NCBI RefSeq assembly: GCF_037963835.1
Contig: NZ_CP150145.1
Coordinates: forward strand, 1,240,001-1,304,000
DNA length: 64,000 nucleotides
Origin: Paenibacillus sp. FSL H8-0332
Lineage (GTDB): Bacteria > Bacillota > Bacilli > Paenibacillales > Paenibacillaceae
Direction: 5' to 3'
The notes below the pieces were generated by a model. The model was not told where the DNA came from. It worked only from the letters and a program-made list of their open reading frames with translations, and did not search any database. The translations under genes were made by a program, and so were the position numbers. Numbering within the stretch: the stretch's first letter is position 1; every line of letters starts with the position of its first letter. Positions 19,270 through 28,872 of the stretch are shown in pieces.

Positions 19270-21594
19270 ATGCGGACAACCATCAACCGGCTTGTTCGAT
19301 ACAAGGCATTTCAAAAGCTCACCATCTCATATTTCCTTCTCGTTCTTCTGACCGTAAGCCTGCTATCCGGTGTGCTTTTCTCACTATTCTCCAGAAGTGC
19401 TATTAAGGAGATAGAACGTAATTCCCGGGCGATGTTATCCCAGATCACCTACGCCTCCGATGTAGTCTATAATCAGGTCGTTACTATAGGAAATACACTG
19501 CTGATTCAACCGGAAATCCTGTCCTTTCTGAATGAGACGGTGGAGGACAAGGTCAGAAATTATCATATTTTTCAGCAGATCGAACAAATTACAAATGTGA
19601 ACCCATATATACACAGTATCGGGATACACCGGCCTTCCACAGGAACTACCATTGATACAGCCGGGCTTCCGTTTGATGCTTCGCTTACCACCCTCAGCGC
19701 GAAGCAGTATATGGAGTTCCATCCGCGCAGTCTGAAGGTTCCGGGCCGCAACAACGGGAAGTCATTACAGTTCCTGACCTTCTTGCTGTACCCGAATTTC
19801 TCACCCCGGACCACAGGCAATCCGCTGATCTATATCAATGTGGAGGAGCAGTCCATTCTGACGACCATCCGCAAGATCAGCAGTGCGGACGCCGCTAATA
19901 ATGTTTTTGTAATCAATAATGAAGGTAAAGTGCTGTCTCATACCGATTCCAACCTGTTTCTGGAGGATTTATCCGAAGAGGAGTATGTGCGGAAGATATT
20001 AATCGAGAACCACAAGGAGAGCAGTTTCACTACAACGATTTCAGACCAAAGGAATCTGGTCACTTATGTGAAGTCAGAGGAACTGGACTGGTATTTTGTA
20101 AGCGTTTCACCGTATTCTGAGCTCATCTCTAACATCGACCAGCTCCGGGGGATTACGCTGCTGGTTACCGCCGGAATTGTACTCGCAGGTCTGTTGCTCT
20201 CTGTCCTATTGACCTCCAACATGAATAGACCCTTATCGGCGCTGCTCGAAAAAGTCATGCCTAACCCGGCCCATCCGGCCTCCGGTATGGCGCCTATTGA
20301 TGAATACAAGCTGATGACCGAGGTGTTCCATTCCTATCATGAACGTGAGAAGTCGATGCAGTTTGTAATTAACCACTCCTCCCGGACCGTCCGTGAGCAT
20401 TACCTGCATGCCTTGCTGCGTGGTCATTCCCTGGAGCACTATGTTTCGAGCGAAATTCTTAAGGATATCGGCGAGGAGGTGGCGGGGCCATATTTTGGCG
20501 TGCTGGTGTTCAGGATCAATGAGCTTGAAACACTAGAGGAGAGGATGGAGGGGAAACAGCAGTCTTTGCTGCGCTTCGCACTCGGGAATATCGCCAAAGA
20601 GATGCTGGAGCCGATCGGCCCATGTGATGTGCTCATTATGGGAGGAAGTGAAGCCGTGGCTATCCTTCAATACACGGACAATCAGCTTCCGGAGGAGCTG
20701 TGGCCTGCCTTGCGCAATATTCAAAGCTTCCTGAACCGCTACTTCAAGGTGACGGTATCTATAGGGATAGGAGATATATCCTGCGGAAAAGGTAATATTC
20801 CGTCCTCGTACACTTCTGCACAGCAGTATGTGAAATATCGGCTCATCTATGGGAAGGAAGCGATTCTGGATGCTATAGCGACACGCCGCCATGTGTTGAC
20901 GGCCCTCAGTTATCCCGGCGCCTACGAGAAGAAGCTGATTGATGCTGTGCAGGACGGCAAGCCGGAAGCAATGGTTAGTGCAATCGAAGAATTTATAGTT
21001 AAAATATCCGGCGGTTCCGTTCATCAGGTCATCACCTTTAGCACTCAACTCATGTTGTCTTTGCTTAAACATTTTGACTATTTACAGCATGTGCCGGATT
21101 CTAATTTCAATGATTACCTGCAAGCGGTAACCGATATTGAACGGGCTGAAGATCTGACGGAGATCCGTAACCTGTTCAACCGCTATTGCAGCACCATCTG
21201 CACATTAATTGAAGACAAGAATCACTGGCTGAATGCTCAAAAGCATAATATCCTCATTGAAAAAGCACAGAATTACATTCATGAGCATTATGCCGAGCCT
21301 AACATCTCCCTCGATCTGGTGTCGAGCATCGCCGGACTGTCGCCCAGCTATCTGGGGAAACTGTTCAAAGGAGCGACCCGGCAATCCTTCAGTGAATACT
21401 TGAACAACACCCGGCTGGAAAAGGCAAAGGATCTGCTTGCTTCTACCTCGGAGACTGCGGCCAGGATCAGTGAAGCGGTAGGGATATACAACATTACTTA
21501 CTTCTCCACCTTGTTCAAGAAAAAGTACGGGCTGACCCCTTCGGCGTTCCGGGAACAGGAGGCGATGAAGAGCACTGCAGGTGATGATGAGTGA
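19270..21594 (+). CDS. two-TM extracytoplasmic-sensing AraC-family regulator
   Basis: The 774-aa protein has a membrane helix at about 17-40, an extracytoplasmic Cache-like sensor to about 293, a second helix at about 295-313, a cytoplasmic linker domain and a C-terminal AraC helix-turn-helix pair (about 670-765; ISLDLVSSIAGLSPSYLGKLFK and AVGIYNITYFSTLFKKKYG). This one-component architecture is frequent in Paenibacillus beside LplB/LplC importers. GTGGGGAGGA precedes the ATG. It is divergent from the oligosaccharide operon and probably activates it when the sugar or loaded binding protein is present outside. Confidence 0.92.
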   Translation: MRTTINRLVRYKAFQKLTISYFLLVLLTVSLLSGVLFSLFSRSAIKEIERNSRAMLSQITYASDVVYNQVVTIGNTLLIQPEILSFLNETVEDKVRNYHIFQQIEQITNVNPYIHSIGIHRPSTGTTIDTAGLPFDASLTTLSAKQYMEFHPRSLKVPGRNNGKSLQFLTFLLYPNFSPRTTGNPLIYINVEEQSILTTIRKISSADAANNVFVINNEGKVLSHTDSNLFLEDLSEEEYVRKILIENHKESSFTTTISDQRNLVTYVKSEELDWYFVSVSPYSELISNIDQLRGITLLVTAGIVLAGLLLSVLLTSNMNRPLSALLEKVMPNPAHPASGMAPIDEYKLMTEVFHSYHEREKSMQFVINHSSRTVREHYLHALLRGHSLEHYVSSEILKDIGEEVAGPYFGVLVFRINELETLEERMEGKQQSLLRFALGNIAKEMLEPIGPCDVLIMGGSEAVAILQYTDNQLPEELWPALRNIQSFLNRYFKVTVSIGIGDISCGKGNIPSSYTSAQQYVKYRLIYGKEAILDAIATRRHVLTALSYPGAYEKKLIDAVQDGKPEAMVSAIEEFIVKISGGSVHQVITFSTQLMLSLLKHFDYLQHVPDSNFNDYLQAVTDIERAEDLTEIRNLFNRYCSTICTLIEDKNHWLNAQKHNILIEKAQNYIHEHYAEPNISLDLVSSIAGLSPSYLGKLFKGATRQSFSEYLNNTRLEKAKDLLASTSETAARISEAVGIYNITYFSTLFKKKYGLTPSAFREQEAMKSTAGDDE

Positions 21595-21608
21595 GCAGGG
21601 TAACGTGA

Positions 21609-21647
21609 GCACTTAGATGGACGCTCCGCGAACGGACCGTTGTTCCA
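21609..21647 (-). repeat. dispersed 39-bp repeat, copy 1
   Basis: On the minus strand this stretch matches 31239-31277 at 36 of 39 positions and includes the near-palindromic core GAACAACGGTCCGTTC. It lies between the convergent AraC and ABC-2 permease genes. No coding function is apparent; it looks like a member of a small intergenic repeat family. Confidence 0.7.
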
Positions 21648-21657
21648 TCCGGTCCGA

Positions 21658-22374
21658 TTACGGCTGCTCCGCATATCTCCACCAGGCAAAGGTTCCGGCT
21701 ATTCCGACTATCCCTGTATACGCAAGTATCAATATACTGCTGAGCTGTAAGGAACCGGTGCTTTGAAATACCGACGGGATGGTCCATGGGAAATAGGGTG
21801 CAAATCCAAAGGAGGCGAGCACATTGGACAGAATAACGATGATCAGGATGAGCCCCAGGGGTGCCAGATAGCCTTTGGTCACATTGGCCAAAAGAATGGT
21901 TGGTGCGGTCACGAAAATGTACAATAGCGAGGTGATCAGGAACTTAAAGAACAAGCCCGAAATGAAAGCAGCGGACCCGCCTTGGACGCCCAGGATGGCT
22001 CCAACGGCAAAACCTACGGCAAACATATAAACGGAAAGTAACAGGCACCATGCTAAAATGACAAGGAATTTGGACAATACAATTTTCGCTCTGGACACGG
22101 GCTTTGCCAGCAAATCCTTGATGGTTCTATCCGCAAACTCCCGTCCGAATACCCATGCCGCAACAAAGGTATATCCGATAAGCCCCAGCGGGGCAAGTGT
22201 ATCCAGCAATCCGGTTAAATACTGCTCCCAGTTGACACCGCCTGCCTCACTGGATAATACATTTCCGACGCCCATCATGATGGGCCCGAAGCCTAACACA
22301 AGAAACATGATCCAGAACACATTGGAGCGGATAATCTTGCGAATCTCACAATGTAACACAGATAGAATATTCAT
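21658..22374 (-). CDS. ABC-2-type transporter permease
   Basis: The 238-aa protein has six hydrophobic helices and the family pattern FGREFADRTIKDLLAKPVSRAKIVLSKFLVI after the second helix, as in bacitracin/lantibiotic-type BcrB and related ABC-2 permeases. Its start codon overlaps the end of the ATPase gene, so the two form a complex. An adjacent separately transcribed two-component system may control it. Substrate unknown; antimicrobial peptide resistance is one possibility. Confidence 0.87.
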   Translation of the reverse strand: MNILSVLHCEIRKIIRSNVFWIMFLVLGFGPIMMGVGNVLSSEAGGVNWEQYLTGLLDTLAPLGLIGYTFVAAWVFGREFADRTIKDLLAKPVSRAKIVLSKFLVILAWCLLLSVYMFAVGFAVGAILGVQGGSAAFISGLFFKFLITSLLYIFVTAPTILLANVTKGYLAPLGLILIIVILSNVLASFGFAPYFPWTIPSVFQSTGSLQLSSILILAYTGIVGIAGTFAWWRYAEQP

Positions 22375-23324
22375 TATTTAATCCCCCTGGTCATCCCAAT
22401 GGTGCGGAGAAAATACCCTTCCAAATCCTCCGTAACCACCCGGAGCGATGTTGGCGGCTGATTGCGTTGTACGAGCAGTTCAGCCAGCCGTTCAGGATGA
22501 TCTGCCGCGTGCTCGTTGGTTAGTTTGATATAGCCGTCCGAGGTATCCTCAAAGGTATAGCCATGCTCTTCCAGCACCTTCTTTAAGGCAGGTTTGTTCA
22601 GTCCGTTCACCACCAGGTTTTTCTGTAAGGATTGCTCCAGCTTATCCATTGCGACCTCCTTAACAAGGCGGCCATTATGAATAATTCCTATGCGTGTGGA
22701 CACCTTCGAGAGCTCCTCTAACAGATGGCTGGATATAAAAATAGTTACGCCGAAATTGGTTGCCAGATTATATAACATATTCCGTATCTCCGCTACGCCT
22801 GCGGGATCAAGGCCGTTGATCGGCTCGTCCAGGATTAGAATTTCCGGATTGTGGATCATCGCTTTGGCAAGTCCCAGGCGCTGCTTGTTACCGAGTGAGA
22901 GATGTTTTGCTTTTTTCTTTTGGTGCGGCTCAAGTCCCAGCTTATAGATCACCTGATGTACGGCATCCTTGTCAGCCACCCCTTGCATACGCCGTGCGAT
23001 GTCAAGATTCTCAGTTACCGTGAGATCGGGATAAAAAGTAGCCTCCTCCAAATATCCGACCTTACTCCATAATGTAGAGTTTCCGGCATCGACCTTTTCA
23101 CCTAACATATAGAGCTTGCCGGAGGTTGGCTTCAGCATCGCCAGGAGCATCTTGATCGTCGTTGTTTTCCCGGCGCCATTCAGTCCCAGGAATCCAAAAA
23201 TCTCACCGCGGCTCACCTCCAGCGAAAGATTGTTTAATATGGTATAGTCGCCAAACTTTTTGTGCACACCGTCAATCTGTATAGCAGGCGTGCTGCCGCT
23301 TTTCTTCTCTGATAAAATTTGCAT
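22374..23324 (-). CDS. ABC transporter ATP-binding protein (BcrA type)
   Basis: The 316-aa protein carries Walker A GLNGAGKTT, signature LSLGNKQRLGLAKA, Walker B ILILDEPINGLDPAG and the switch region SSHLLEEL. The C-terminal extension of about 90 residues (VVNGLNKPALKKVLEEHGYTF) is typical of ATPases pairing with ABC-2 permeases for drugs or peptides. The bases upstream to 23457 hold its promoter, since the two-component operon before it ends in its own terminator. Confidence 0.92.
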   Translation of the reverse strand: MQILSEKKSGSTPAIQIDGVHKKFGDYTILNNLSLEVSRGEIFGFLGLNGAGKTTTIKMLLAMLKPTSGKLYMLGEKVDAGNSTLWSKVGYLEEATFYPDLTVTENLDIARRMQGVADKDAVHQVIYKLGLEPHQKKKAKHLSLGNKQRLGLAKAMIHNPEILILDEPINGLDPAGVAEIRNMLYNLATNFGVTIFISSHLLEELSKVSTRIGIIHNGRLVKEVAMDKLEQSLQKNLVVNGLNKPALKKVLEEHGYTFEDTSDGYIKLTNEHAADHPERLAELLVQRNQPPTSLRVVTEDLEGYFLRTIGMTRGIK

Positions 23325-23457
23325 AGCCGTTAACTCCTCCTATGACAATCCCTAATATATACAAGTTATTTTCACATGTAGAGATGAAGCTCCGGTAAAA
23401 GAAACATAAAGGTTTATAAAGAGAATATAAAAAACTATAAACTGCTAAAAAAACAAA

Positions 23458-23495
23458 CAGGCTGTTGTCTGGGTGTCACACCCGGCAGCAGCCTG
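23458..23495 (-). terminator. terminator of the two-component operon
   Basis: CAGGCTGTTGTCTGGGTG pairs with CACCCGGCAGCAGCCTG, and on the minus strand the hairpin is followed by TTTGTTTTTTT. It separates the response-regulator/kinase operon from the ABC transporter genes. Confidence 0.85.
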
Positions 23496-23533
23496 TAATC
23501 TTTGGTTGTTGAAGAAGAAGTGCTTACCTACAA

Positions 23534-24589
23534 TCAGTGAAGTGAAGCCAGGGGGAGGCTGAATCTTATCCCCAAACCGCCATATTCGGAAGGGAAGGCC
23601 ATAATCTCTCCCCCGTGATGCTCAATAATAGATTTACAGCTTGCCAGACCCAGCCCAAGGCCGCCCTTTTGGATTTGCCGCGATTTATCCACCGTGAAGA
23701 ATTTAAGGAACAGAGAAGAGAGATCCTTATCCGGCACGCCAATTCCGTTGTCCTCGATTTGGAAATAGGCATGATGCTCCCGCAGGTATCCGGTCATATA
23801 CACGTTCAGCTTATTCTTCCCCCCATATCTTACAGCATTGCTGAAGAGGTTGCCGAACACCCGGCGGATCATCGGTTCATTGACCCTTAGCCATATACTG
23901 TCCGTGAATGAATGGCGGCAAGTCAGTTCGTTGTCAAGTCCAGCCAGCTCAACCTCATATTCAAAAGCAATGTCTTCAAATAACTCTGTTGCCCTTACAG
24001 GCCCGGCTACCATGGATTCCAGCTCCAGTTTTTGTTTGGTGAAGCTGGAGAGATCATTGAGGAGCTCAACCATATAGGCGGACTTTTTTTGAATCAGTTC
24101 ATAATACTCCTGCTTTTCAATGTCGGGTAAGTCCCCATGTGTAGCCAGCAGTTCGGTGAAGCCGTTAATAGAGGTAAGAGGTGTCTTCAAATCGTGGGCG
24201 ATGGCTGCAATCATATCGGTTTGTTCTCTGTGGGCGAGCTGCAGCTTATGCTCCATCTTATTGAAGTGCTTATACAGCTCTCCGATCTCGTCATTACCTC
24301 TCGAAGCCAGCGGAGGCAGGGGATGGACCACATTGACTTCCCCCAGCCGGGTATTCAGAAGCCGGATGGGCTTCTCTATGCTTCTATAAATATAGATGAT
24401 CAGAATGAGAAATATGCAACCCGCGATGGCAAGGATGGGCAGCAGCAAGGCTATATATCGGGAGTCCAGCAATGTAGTGCGTATAGGAGAATACACTGCA
24501 AAGATAAACTTCAGGTAGATTCCAATGGAAAACATAAGAATGAGAAGCATCAGCAGGAATAAGAGGGGAAGTTTTATTTTCAGTTTCAT
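23534..24589 (-). CDS. sensor histidine kinase, short extracellular loop
   Basis: The 351-aa kinase has two membrane helices (about 8-31 and 47-68) with a loop of only about 15 residues outside, then a HAMP segment, a HisKA domain with phospho-acceptor His132 in AHDLKTPLTS, and a HATPase with the N box NLFSNAVRYGG and G boxes DNGIGVPD and GGLGLGLA. The tiny outer loop suits sensing in or at the membrane, as in cell-envelope stress kinases. It follows its response regulator with one base between. Confidence 0.93.
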   Translation of the reverse strand: MKLKIKLPLLFLLMLLILMFSIGIYLKFIFAVYSPIRTTLLDSRYIALLLPILAIAGCIFLILIIYIYRSIEKPIRLLNTRLGEVNVVHPLPPLASRGNDEIGELYKHFNKMEHKLQLAHREQTDMIAAIAHDLKTPLTSINGFTELLATHGDLPDIEKQEYYELIQKKSAYMVELLNDLSSFTKQKLELESMVAGPVRATELFEDIAFEYEVELAGLDNELTCRHSFTDSIWLRVNEPMIRRVFGNLFSNAVRYGGKNKLNVYMTGYLREHHAYFQIEDNGIGVPDKDLSSLFLKFFTVDKSRQIQKGGLGLGLASCKSIIEHHGGEIMAFPSEYGGLGIRFSLPLASLH

Positions 24590-24590
24590 C

Positions 24591-25286
24591 CTATTGCTCT
24601 CTTTCCGTATATTTATAGCCTATACCCCAAATGGTTTTAATGAAGTTATGTTCAGGACCCAGCTTCTTGCGGATATTCTTAATATGAACCGTTACGGTAT
24701 TGATTTCTCCGTACTCGTCCCCCCAGACCTTCTCATAGATCTGCTCACGGCTGAGTACCTGATTGGGATGACGCATAAGGATAGACAGAATTTGAAATTC
24801 TTTCGCGGATAAGTCGAGCTTCCGGTTATGCAGGAAGGCTTCAAACGTTTTATCATTCAAAATAAGCGGAGCATCCGCCTTTTCTTTACCGGGGCTAAGC
24901 TCATCCCACTCTTTATGCAGCCTGTCCACTTTCCGGAAATGGGCCTTGATCCTGGAGGCCAGCTCCTGAATACTGAACGGTTTGGTCATGTAATCGTCTG
25001 CTCCTATTTCGAGACCGACGATTTTATCAATATCCTGATCACGCGCACTTAAAAAAAGGATGGGAACATTATAGGAAGTCCGGATATTCCTGCAGACATC
25101 AAGCCCATTCATATCAGGCATCACTATATCCAGAACGATGAAATCAATGTGGTTATCATTCACTACAGATAAGGCTTCTTCCCCGGAACGGGCTGTGATG
25201 ACTTCAAATTGCTCGTATCTTAAACTTTTGGTGATGAGTTTTACGATTTCTTGATCATCGTCTACAACCAAGATCGTTTTTGTCAT
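24591..25286 (-). CDS. OmpR-family response regulator
   Basis: The 231-aa regulator starts MTKTILVVDDDQ (GGGAGGTG upstream); a longer start at 25325 lacks a good site. The receiver has the acidic pair Asp9/Asp10, phospho-acceptor Asp53 in FIVLDIVMPDMNG and Lys in TKPF. The winged-helix DNA-binding domain covers about 135-228 (LSAKEFQILSILMRHPNQVLS). It is encoded with the kinase and near an ABC-2 transporter, an arrangement common for drug or peptide response. Confidence 0.94.
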   Translation of the reverse strand: MTKTILVVDDDQEIVKLITKSLRYEQFEVITARSGEEALSVVNDNHIDFIVLDIVMPDMNGLDVCRNIRTSYNVPILFLSARDQDIDKIVGLEIGADDYMTKPFSIQELASRIKAHFRKVDRLHKEWDELSPGKEKADAPLILNDKTFEAFLHNRKLDLSAKEFQILSILMRHPNQVLSREQIYEKVWGDEYGEINTVTVHIKNIRKKLGPEHNFIKTIWGIGYKYTEREQ

Positions 25287-25378
25287 TTTACACCTCCCAA
25301 CCTCATCATACCGCAACCCTGACATTCAACGCCAGATACGCTCAGAGCAAGCTTGCCCGGATGTCTTGAAAACAGGAG

Positions 25379-25404
25379 AAAGACCATCCTTTTCGGGATG
25401 GCCT
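25379..25404 (-). terminator. terminator of the SLH-amidase gene
   Basis: CCATCC (25384-25389) pairs with GGATGG (25396-25401) around TTTTCG; on the minus strand the hairpin is followed by CTTTCTCC. The GC-rich short stem sits 23 bases past the stop codon. Confidence 0.65.
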
Positions 25405-25426
25405 TGTCTTTTATGGATTGAACCTC

Positions 25427-28400
25427 TTAATTCGCAGTCTCCAGTAATCTGGAAACCACTGTTGCAAACTCTGCTCTGGTAATATCTTTTTCAGGCTTAA
25501 ATGTGCTGTCTGCGTATCCTGTAATGATCTTATTGGAGGCGAGTGCATCAATGGAGTTATAATACCAGGCCTCTTTTTTAACATCTTTGAATGTTGTATT
25601 TCCTGTACCTGTAAGCTTGAAGGCTCTGGTGATTAGTGCCGCTAATTCACTGCGGCTAATCTTCTCATTGGGGCGGAAGGTGCCATCGCTATATCCGTTC
25701 ATCAGGCCGGCACCGGCTGCTGCGCCGATATACTTGTTGGCCCAATGCGCACCAGATACATCGGTGAATTTACTTGCTTGTCCATCAAGTCCCATGTGCG
25801 TTGTAATGACCTTGATGGCTTCGGCACGGGTCAAGCCTGCATCCGGACGGAAGGTGCCATCGGCATAACCTGTCAGTAATCCTTTGGAAATCAGCAGGTC
25901 AATGCTTGCCTTTGCCCAATGATTCAGTGTATCTGTGAAACTTACCACTTCCGGCTTAGGTGTTGGTGTTGTTGTTTCTGCTGGTGCTGGTGTTGCTGTA
26001 GGAGCCGGTGTTGGTGTAGGCGTTGCTGTTGCCGGGGGAGTTACGGAACCTCCACCAGGACCTGGATTGCTTGGTCCATTATCTACCGGATCAGGATTAG
26101 TAGGGTTAGAAACGTACTGAAGTGCCGGCGCATAGGCTGTAAGTAGTCTGGCATGACTTTGTTGCTCAAGCGCATAGCCCATACCTAGAACTTTGGCATC
26201 GTCCCACGCTCTACCCACAAGCTGCATCGAGACCGAATATCCGCTGTCGTTCGTTCCTACAGGAACCACTACCGTAGGGAGACCCACGTTAGAAGTTAAT
26301 ACGCCTGTATTGCGGTCCGAACTTAATTGAGAGGCTGAGGCGTCATTGTTGTATACGTCACTGATAAATCCTGCATACACAACAGCATCCACGCCATTCT
26401 CGTCCATCCAGCCTTTAATGACTTCCTTATAATCAGTTCTGTACTTGATGTAATCTTGTACTGCCTGTTCCGTCATCCGCGTAGGCTTGGTATATCCTCT
26501 CTGATTATAGATAAGCACCTTGTCGGAAGCGAGTACACTTGCTCCATCAATGTAAGGGAAGTCCTTATGAAGCTCGATATAACGCGCCCAGCCTTCAGTA
26601 GATCCGTTAATACCTGACGGACGGGCAGGGGCTGCTGGCATTTTTGACATTTCCACCATTGATGCACCCGCTGCTTGAAGCTCTGAGAACTTATCCTTTA
26701 CGACTTGTCCGGTATCATCATCCGCATAGCTAGAGATGAAGGATGCCGGGATATATCCAATCTTCTTTCCTTTCAATGCATTGGTATCCAGAGCTTCTTT
26801 CCAGTTCGCTGGACGTTTATGATCAGCATCAGCAGTTACTGTGAAAATATCCTGCGGATCAGTACCCGTTGTAGCATTTAGCATAATGGCCAGGTCCGTT
26901 ACGGTTTTGGCAATGGGCCCTGCATAATCCTGTCCCCAAGTGAGTGGCAGCACCCCAGTCGTACTTGCCATGCCGTCTGTACCACGGAAGCTTTTTAAGC
27001 TGGCGCCTGTCGTAGGTGCATAGAGGGAGACGCCTGTCTGCGATCCCATCGCTGCTGCTGCAAAATCAGCTGCAACCGATACGGCCGATCCGCCGCTGGA
27101 GCCAAAAGAGGTTTTGGATGGATAGAGTGCATTCCATGTTTGCTGCCAGCCACTTTCACTAAAGCTTCCGCTATTTGCAAACTCAGAAGTATTTACTTTA
27201 CCAATAATGATAGCGCCTGCTTCCCGCAGCTTATTCACCTGGAAGGCATCCGATTCAGGCCGCCAGCCGTCAAGTGCTTTACTGCCGCCTGTAGTCGGCA
27301 TATCCTTGGTGTCATAGATATCTTTGATCGCAATCGGAATCCCCAGCAGATCGCCTGAGGCGCCTTGTGCACGGGCATCGTCCGCAGCTTTGGCTTGAGC
27401 CAGCGCGGTTTCGGATACATGCAGGAAGGCATGGAATCCGAGTTGCCCTTCATCGTACACCTTGATTCGGTCCAGGTATGCTTGCGTAATTTGTACCGAA
27501 GTAGCTTTACCGCTAATCATGTCCTGCTGCATGTCTGCAATGGACTTATTCGTAACATCATAAGGGGAGGAGGTTACGAATGATTTGGCTGCAGGAGCCT
27601 CAGGAATAACCAGGGTATCTCCAGTATCAAGCCCCTCGATAGCAGATATATCCCAGTTACTTATGGAACGGATCTGGGCGTTGGTTAAGCCGGTTACATC
27701 CAGCTGGCTATTCAGTCCATTTAGCACAGTCACCAGCTTCTTCAGCCCATCTTCACCGGCCTCACCAACTTGTACATAATGCACCAGGGATTTGGACTGA
27801 CCCGGCTCCATATTCAGTGTATTAATGAACCCGTAGAAATTCGCCTCATTTCCCGACTTGGCTAAGGGGGTGGTGAATGGATTCTGCTGCTGATTGCCCA
27901 GGCTGGTTAATCCATTAGCAAATGGATGTGGAGACCCGACTGCAACGCCTAACGGCTTATTGTCTTTGGCGCTGCTGTCTACAACAATCCATGAATCATC
28001 CGTAGATACCTCCAGATCATTGGAGTAGGTTGCCTTGACTACGGAAGCATTCGCCCCGGTACCATAGCCTAAAGAGCCGCCGAAGGATACATCAACCTTG
28101 ACAGCTACATCATTCTTATTCGTAAAAGTATCAAAGAATCTGGTTCGATTATTAATAGTATCCACATAGACATCACGGGTAACTGTTACATTGCCCAGAT
28201 TAACAGATTGCGTCGAAGTGAATCTATTAACGCCATCGTATTTGAGGTCAAAGCCGCGCATCATTTGTCCATTCATCAGTGAAGCGGAAGGCGAGGATAC
28301 CTTCACGAAGATATTACCGAAGCCTTGTACTTGTGTAGTACCAACTGTACGTAAACTTCCCGTGTCTAAGCTGGGAGCAAAAACATCGTGAATCTCCCAT

Positions 28401-28540
28401 ACGGTGCCGCTTTCGGAGGTCACCCTGGTTAAAGCATCAGCGGTTTGAAACGGAATGACTCCCGACGCAATGACAGATAAGGCGATAGAAGTAGCTATTA
28501 CTTGCTTTTTGGTTCTACGCAGACGCTTTAGCTTACTCAT
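25427..28540 (-). CDS. secreted amidase-signature protein with three SLH cell-wall anchors
   Basis: The 1037-aa precursor starts with a twin-charged signal peptide (KRLRRTKK then a hydrophobic stretch ending near residue 36, ADA). Residues about 37-290 form a beta-rich domain I cannot name. Residues about 325-815 form an amidase-signature enzyme with the catalytic triad region: Lys near 404 in IAIKDIYDT and the Gly/Ser-rich loop SFGSSGGSAVS near 480. A Pro/Thr-rich linker (TPTPTPAPTATPAPA) leads to three SLH domains (about 860-1035), which bind pyruvylated secondary wall polymer. It would be an exported hydrolase of amide bonds held on the surface. Amidase-signature enzymes are usually cytoplasmic, so an SLH fusion is unusual though not unique in Paenibacillus. 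Substrate unknown. Confidence 0.9.
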   Translation of the reverse strand: MSKLKRLRRTKKQVIATSIALSVIASGVIPFQTADALTRVTSESGTVWEIHDVFAPSLDTGSLRTVGTTQVQGFGNIFVKVSSPSASLMNGQMMRGFDLKYDGVNRFTSTQSVNLGNVTVTRDVYVDTINNRTRFFDTFTNKNDVAVKVDVSFGGSLGYGTGANASVVKATYSNDLEVSTDDSWIVVDSSAKDNKPLGVAVGSPHPFANGLTSLGNQQQNPFTTPLAKSGNEANFYGFINTLNMEPGQSKSLVHYVQVGEAGEDGLKKLVTVLNGLNSQLDVTGLTNAQIRSISNWDISAIEGLDTGDTLVIPEAPAAKSFVTSSPYDVTNKSIADMQQDMISGKATSVQITQAYLDRIKVYDEGQLGFHAFLHVSETALAQAKAADDARAQGASGDLLGIPIAIKDIYDTKDMPTTGGSKALDGWRPESDAFQVNKLREAGAIIIGKVNTSEFANSGSFSESGWQQTWNALYPSKTSFGSSGGSAVSVAADFAAAAMGSQTGVSLYAPTTGASLKSFRGTDGMASTTGVLPLTWGQDYAGPIAKTVTDLAIMLNATTGTDPQDIFTVTADADHKRPANWKEALDTNALKGKKIGYIPASFISSYADDDTGQVVKDKFSELQAAGASMVEMSKMPAAPARPSGINGSTEGWARYIELHKDFPYIDGASVLASDKVLIYNQRGYTKPTRMTEQAVQDYIKYRTDYKEVIKGWMDENGVDAVVYAGFISDVYNNDASASQLSSDRNTGVLTSNVGLPTVVVPVGTNDSGYSVSMQLVGRAWDDAKVLGMGYALEQQSHARLLTAYAPALQYVSNPTNPDPVDNGPSNPGPGGGSVTPPATATPTPTPAPTATPAPAETTTPTPKPEVVSFTDTLNHWAKASIDLLISKGLLTGYADGTFRPDAGLTRAEAIKVITTHMGLDGQASKFTDVSGAHWANKYIGAAAGAGLMNGYSDGTFRPNEKISRSELAALITRAFKLTGTGNTTFKDVKKEAWYYNSIDALASNKIITGYADSTFKPEKDITRAEFATVVSRLLETAN

Positions 28541-28872
28541 GTAGGCAAATCTCCTTTTCTCTTATGTAAATTATTTAGTATGTTAGGAAATATAACATCG
28601 TTAATCTATTCAGTCAATAAATATTATAAATTTAATATATTTATGCAGTTTTGATACAGACTAAATACTATATTTATTAAAATGTGTAATTTTAATGGTG
28701 ATTAATAGATATGTTAAATAACACTATATGTCATGTATTACTCGTATTGAGCAATTTTGTTGCACGAGCCCATTTCGCCACTTAAACTATACATTAAGAA
28801 GAGGACCAGGTTTCCTGGTCCTCTTCTTAAAGCTGGAGCTAATTTTGGCGGTATCAAATATCAAGATCCTGC
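28541..28872. other. AT-rich intergenic region upstream of the SLH-amidase gene
   Basis: This 332-base gap holds the ribosome site and promoter region of the amidase gene and the hairpin at 28794-28830. The middle (28570-28720) is very AT-rich. I see no gene in it. Confidence 0.6.
28794..28830. terminator. perfect hairpin terminator
   Basis: TTAAGAAGAGGACCAGG and CCTGGTCCTCTTCTTAA form a 17-base-pair stem with a three-base loop, 43 bases past the end of the minus-strand gene at 28873. A T run is short on both sides. Confidence 0.7.

Noticed and set aside
21658-25286. Treating the ABC-2 genes and the two-component genes as one operon
   Set aside because: A strong terminator with a T run at 23458-23495 separates them.
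25919-26146. Plus-strand cysteine-rich ORF in the amidase linker
   Set aside because: It is the opposite strand of the Pro/Thr-rich linker and has no ribosome site.
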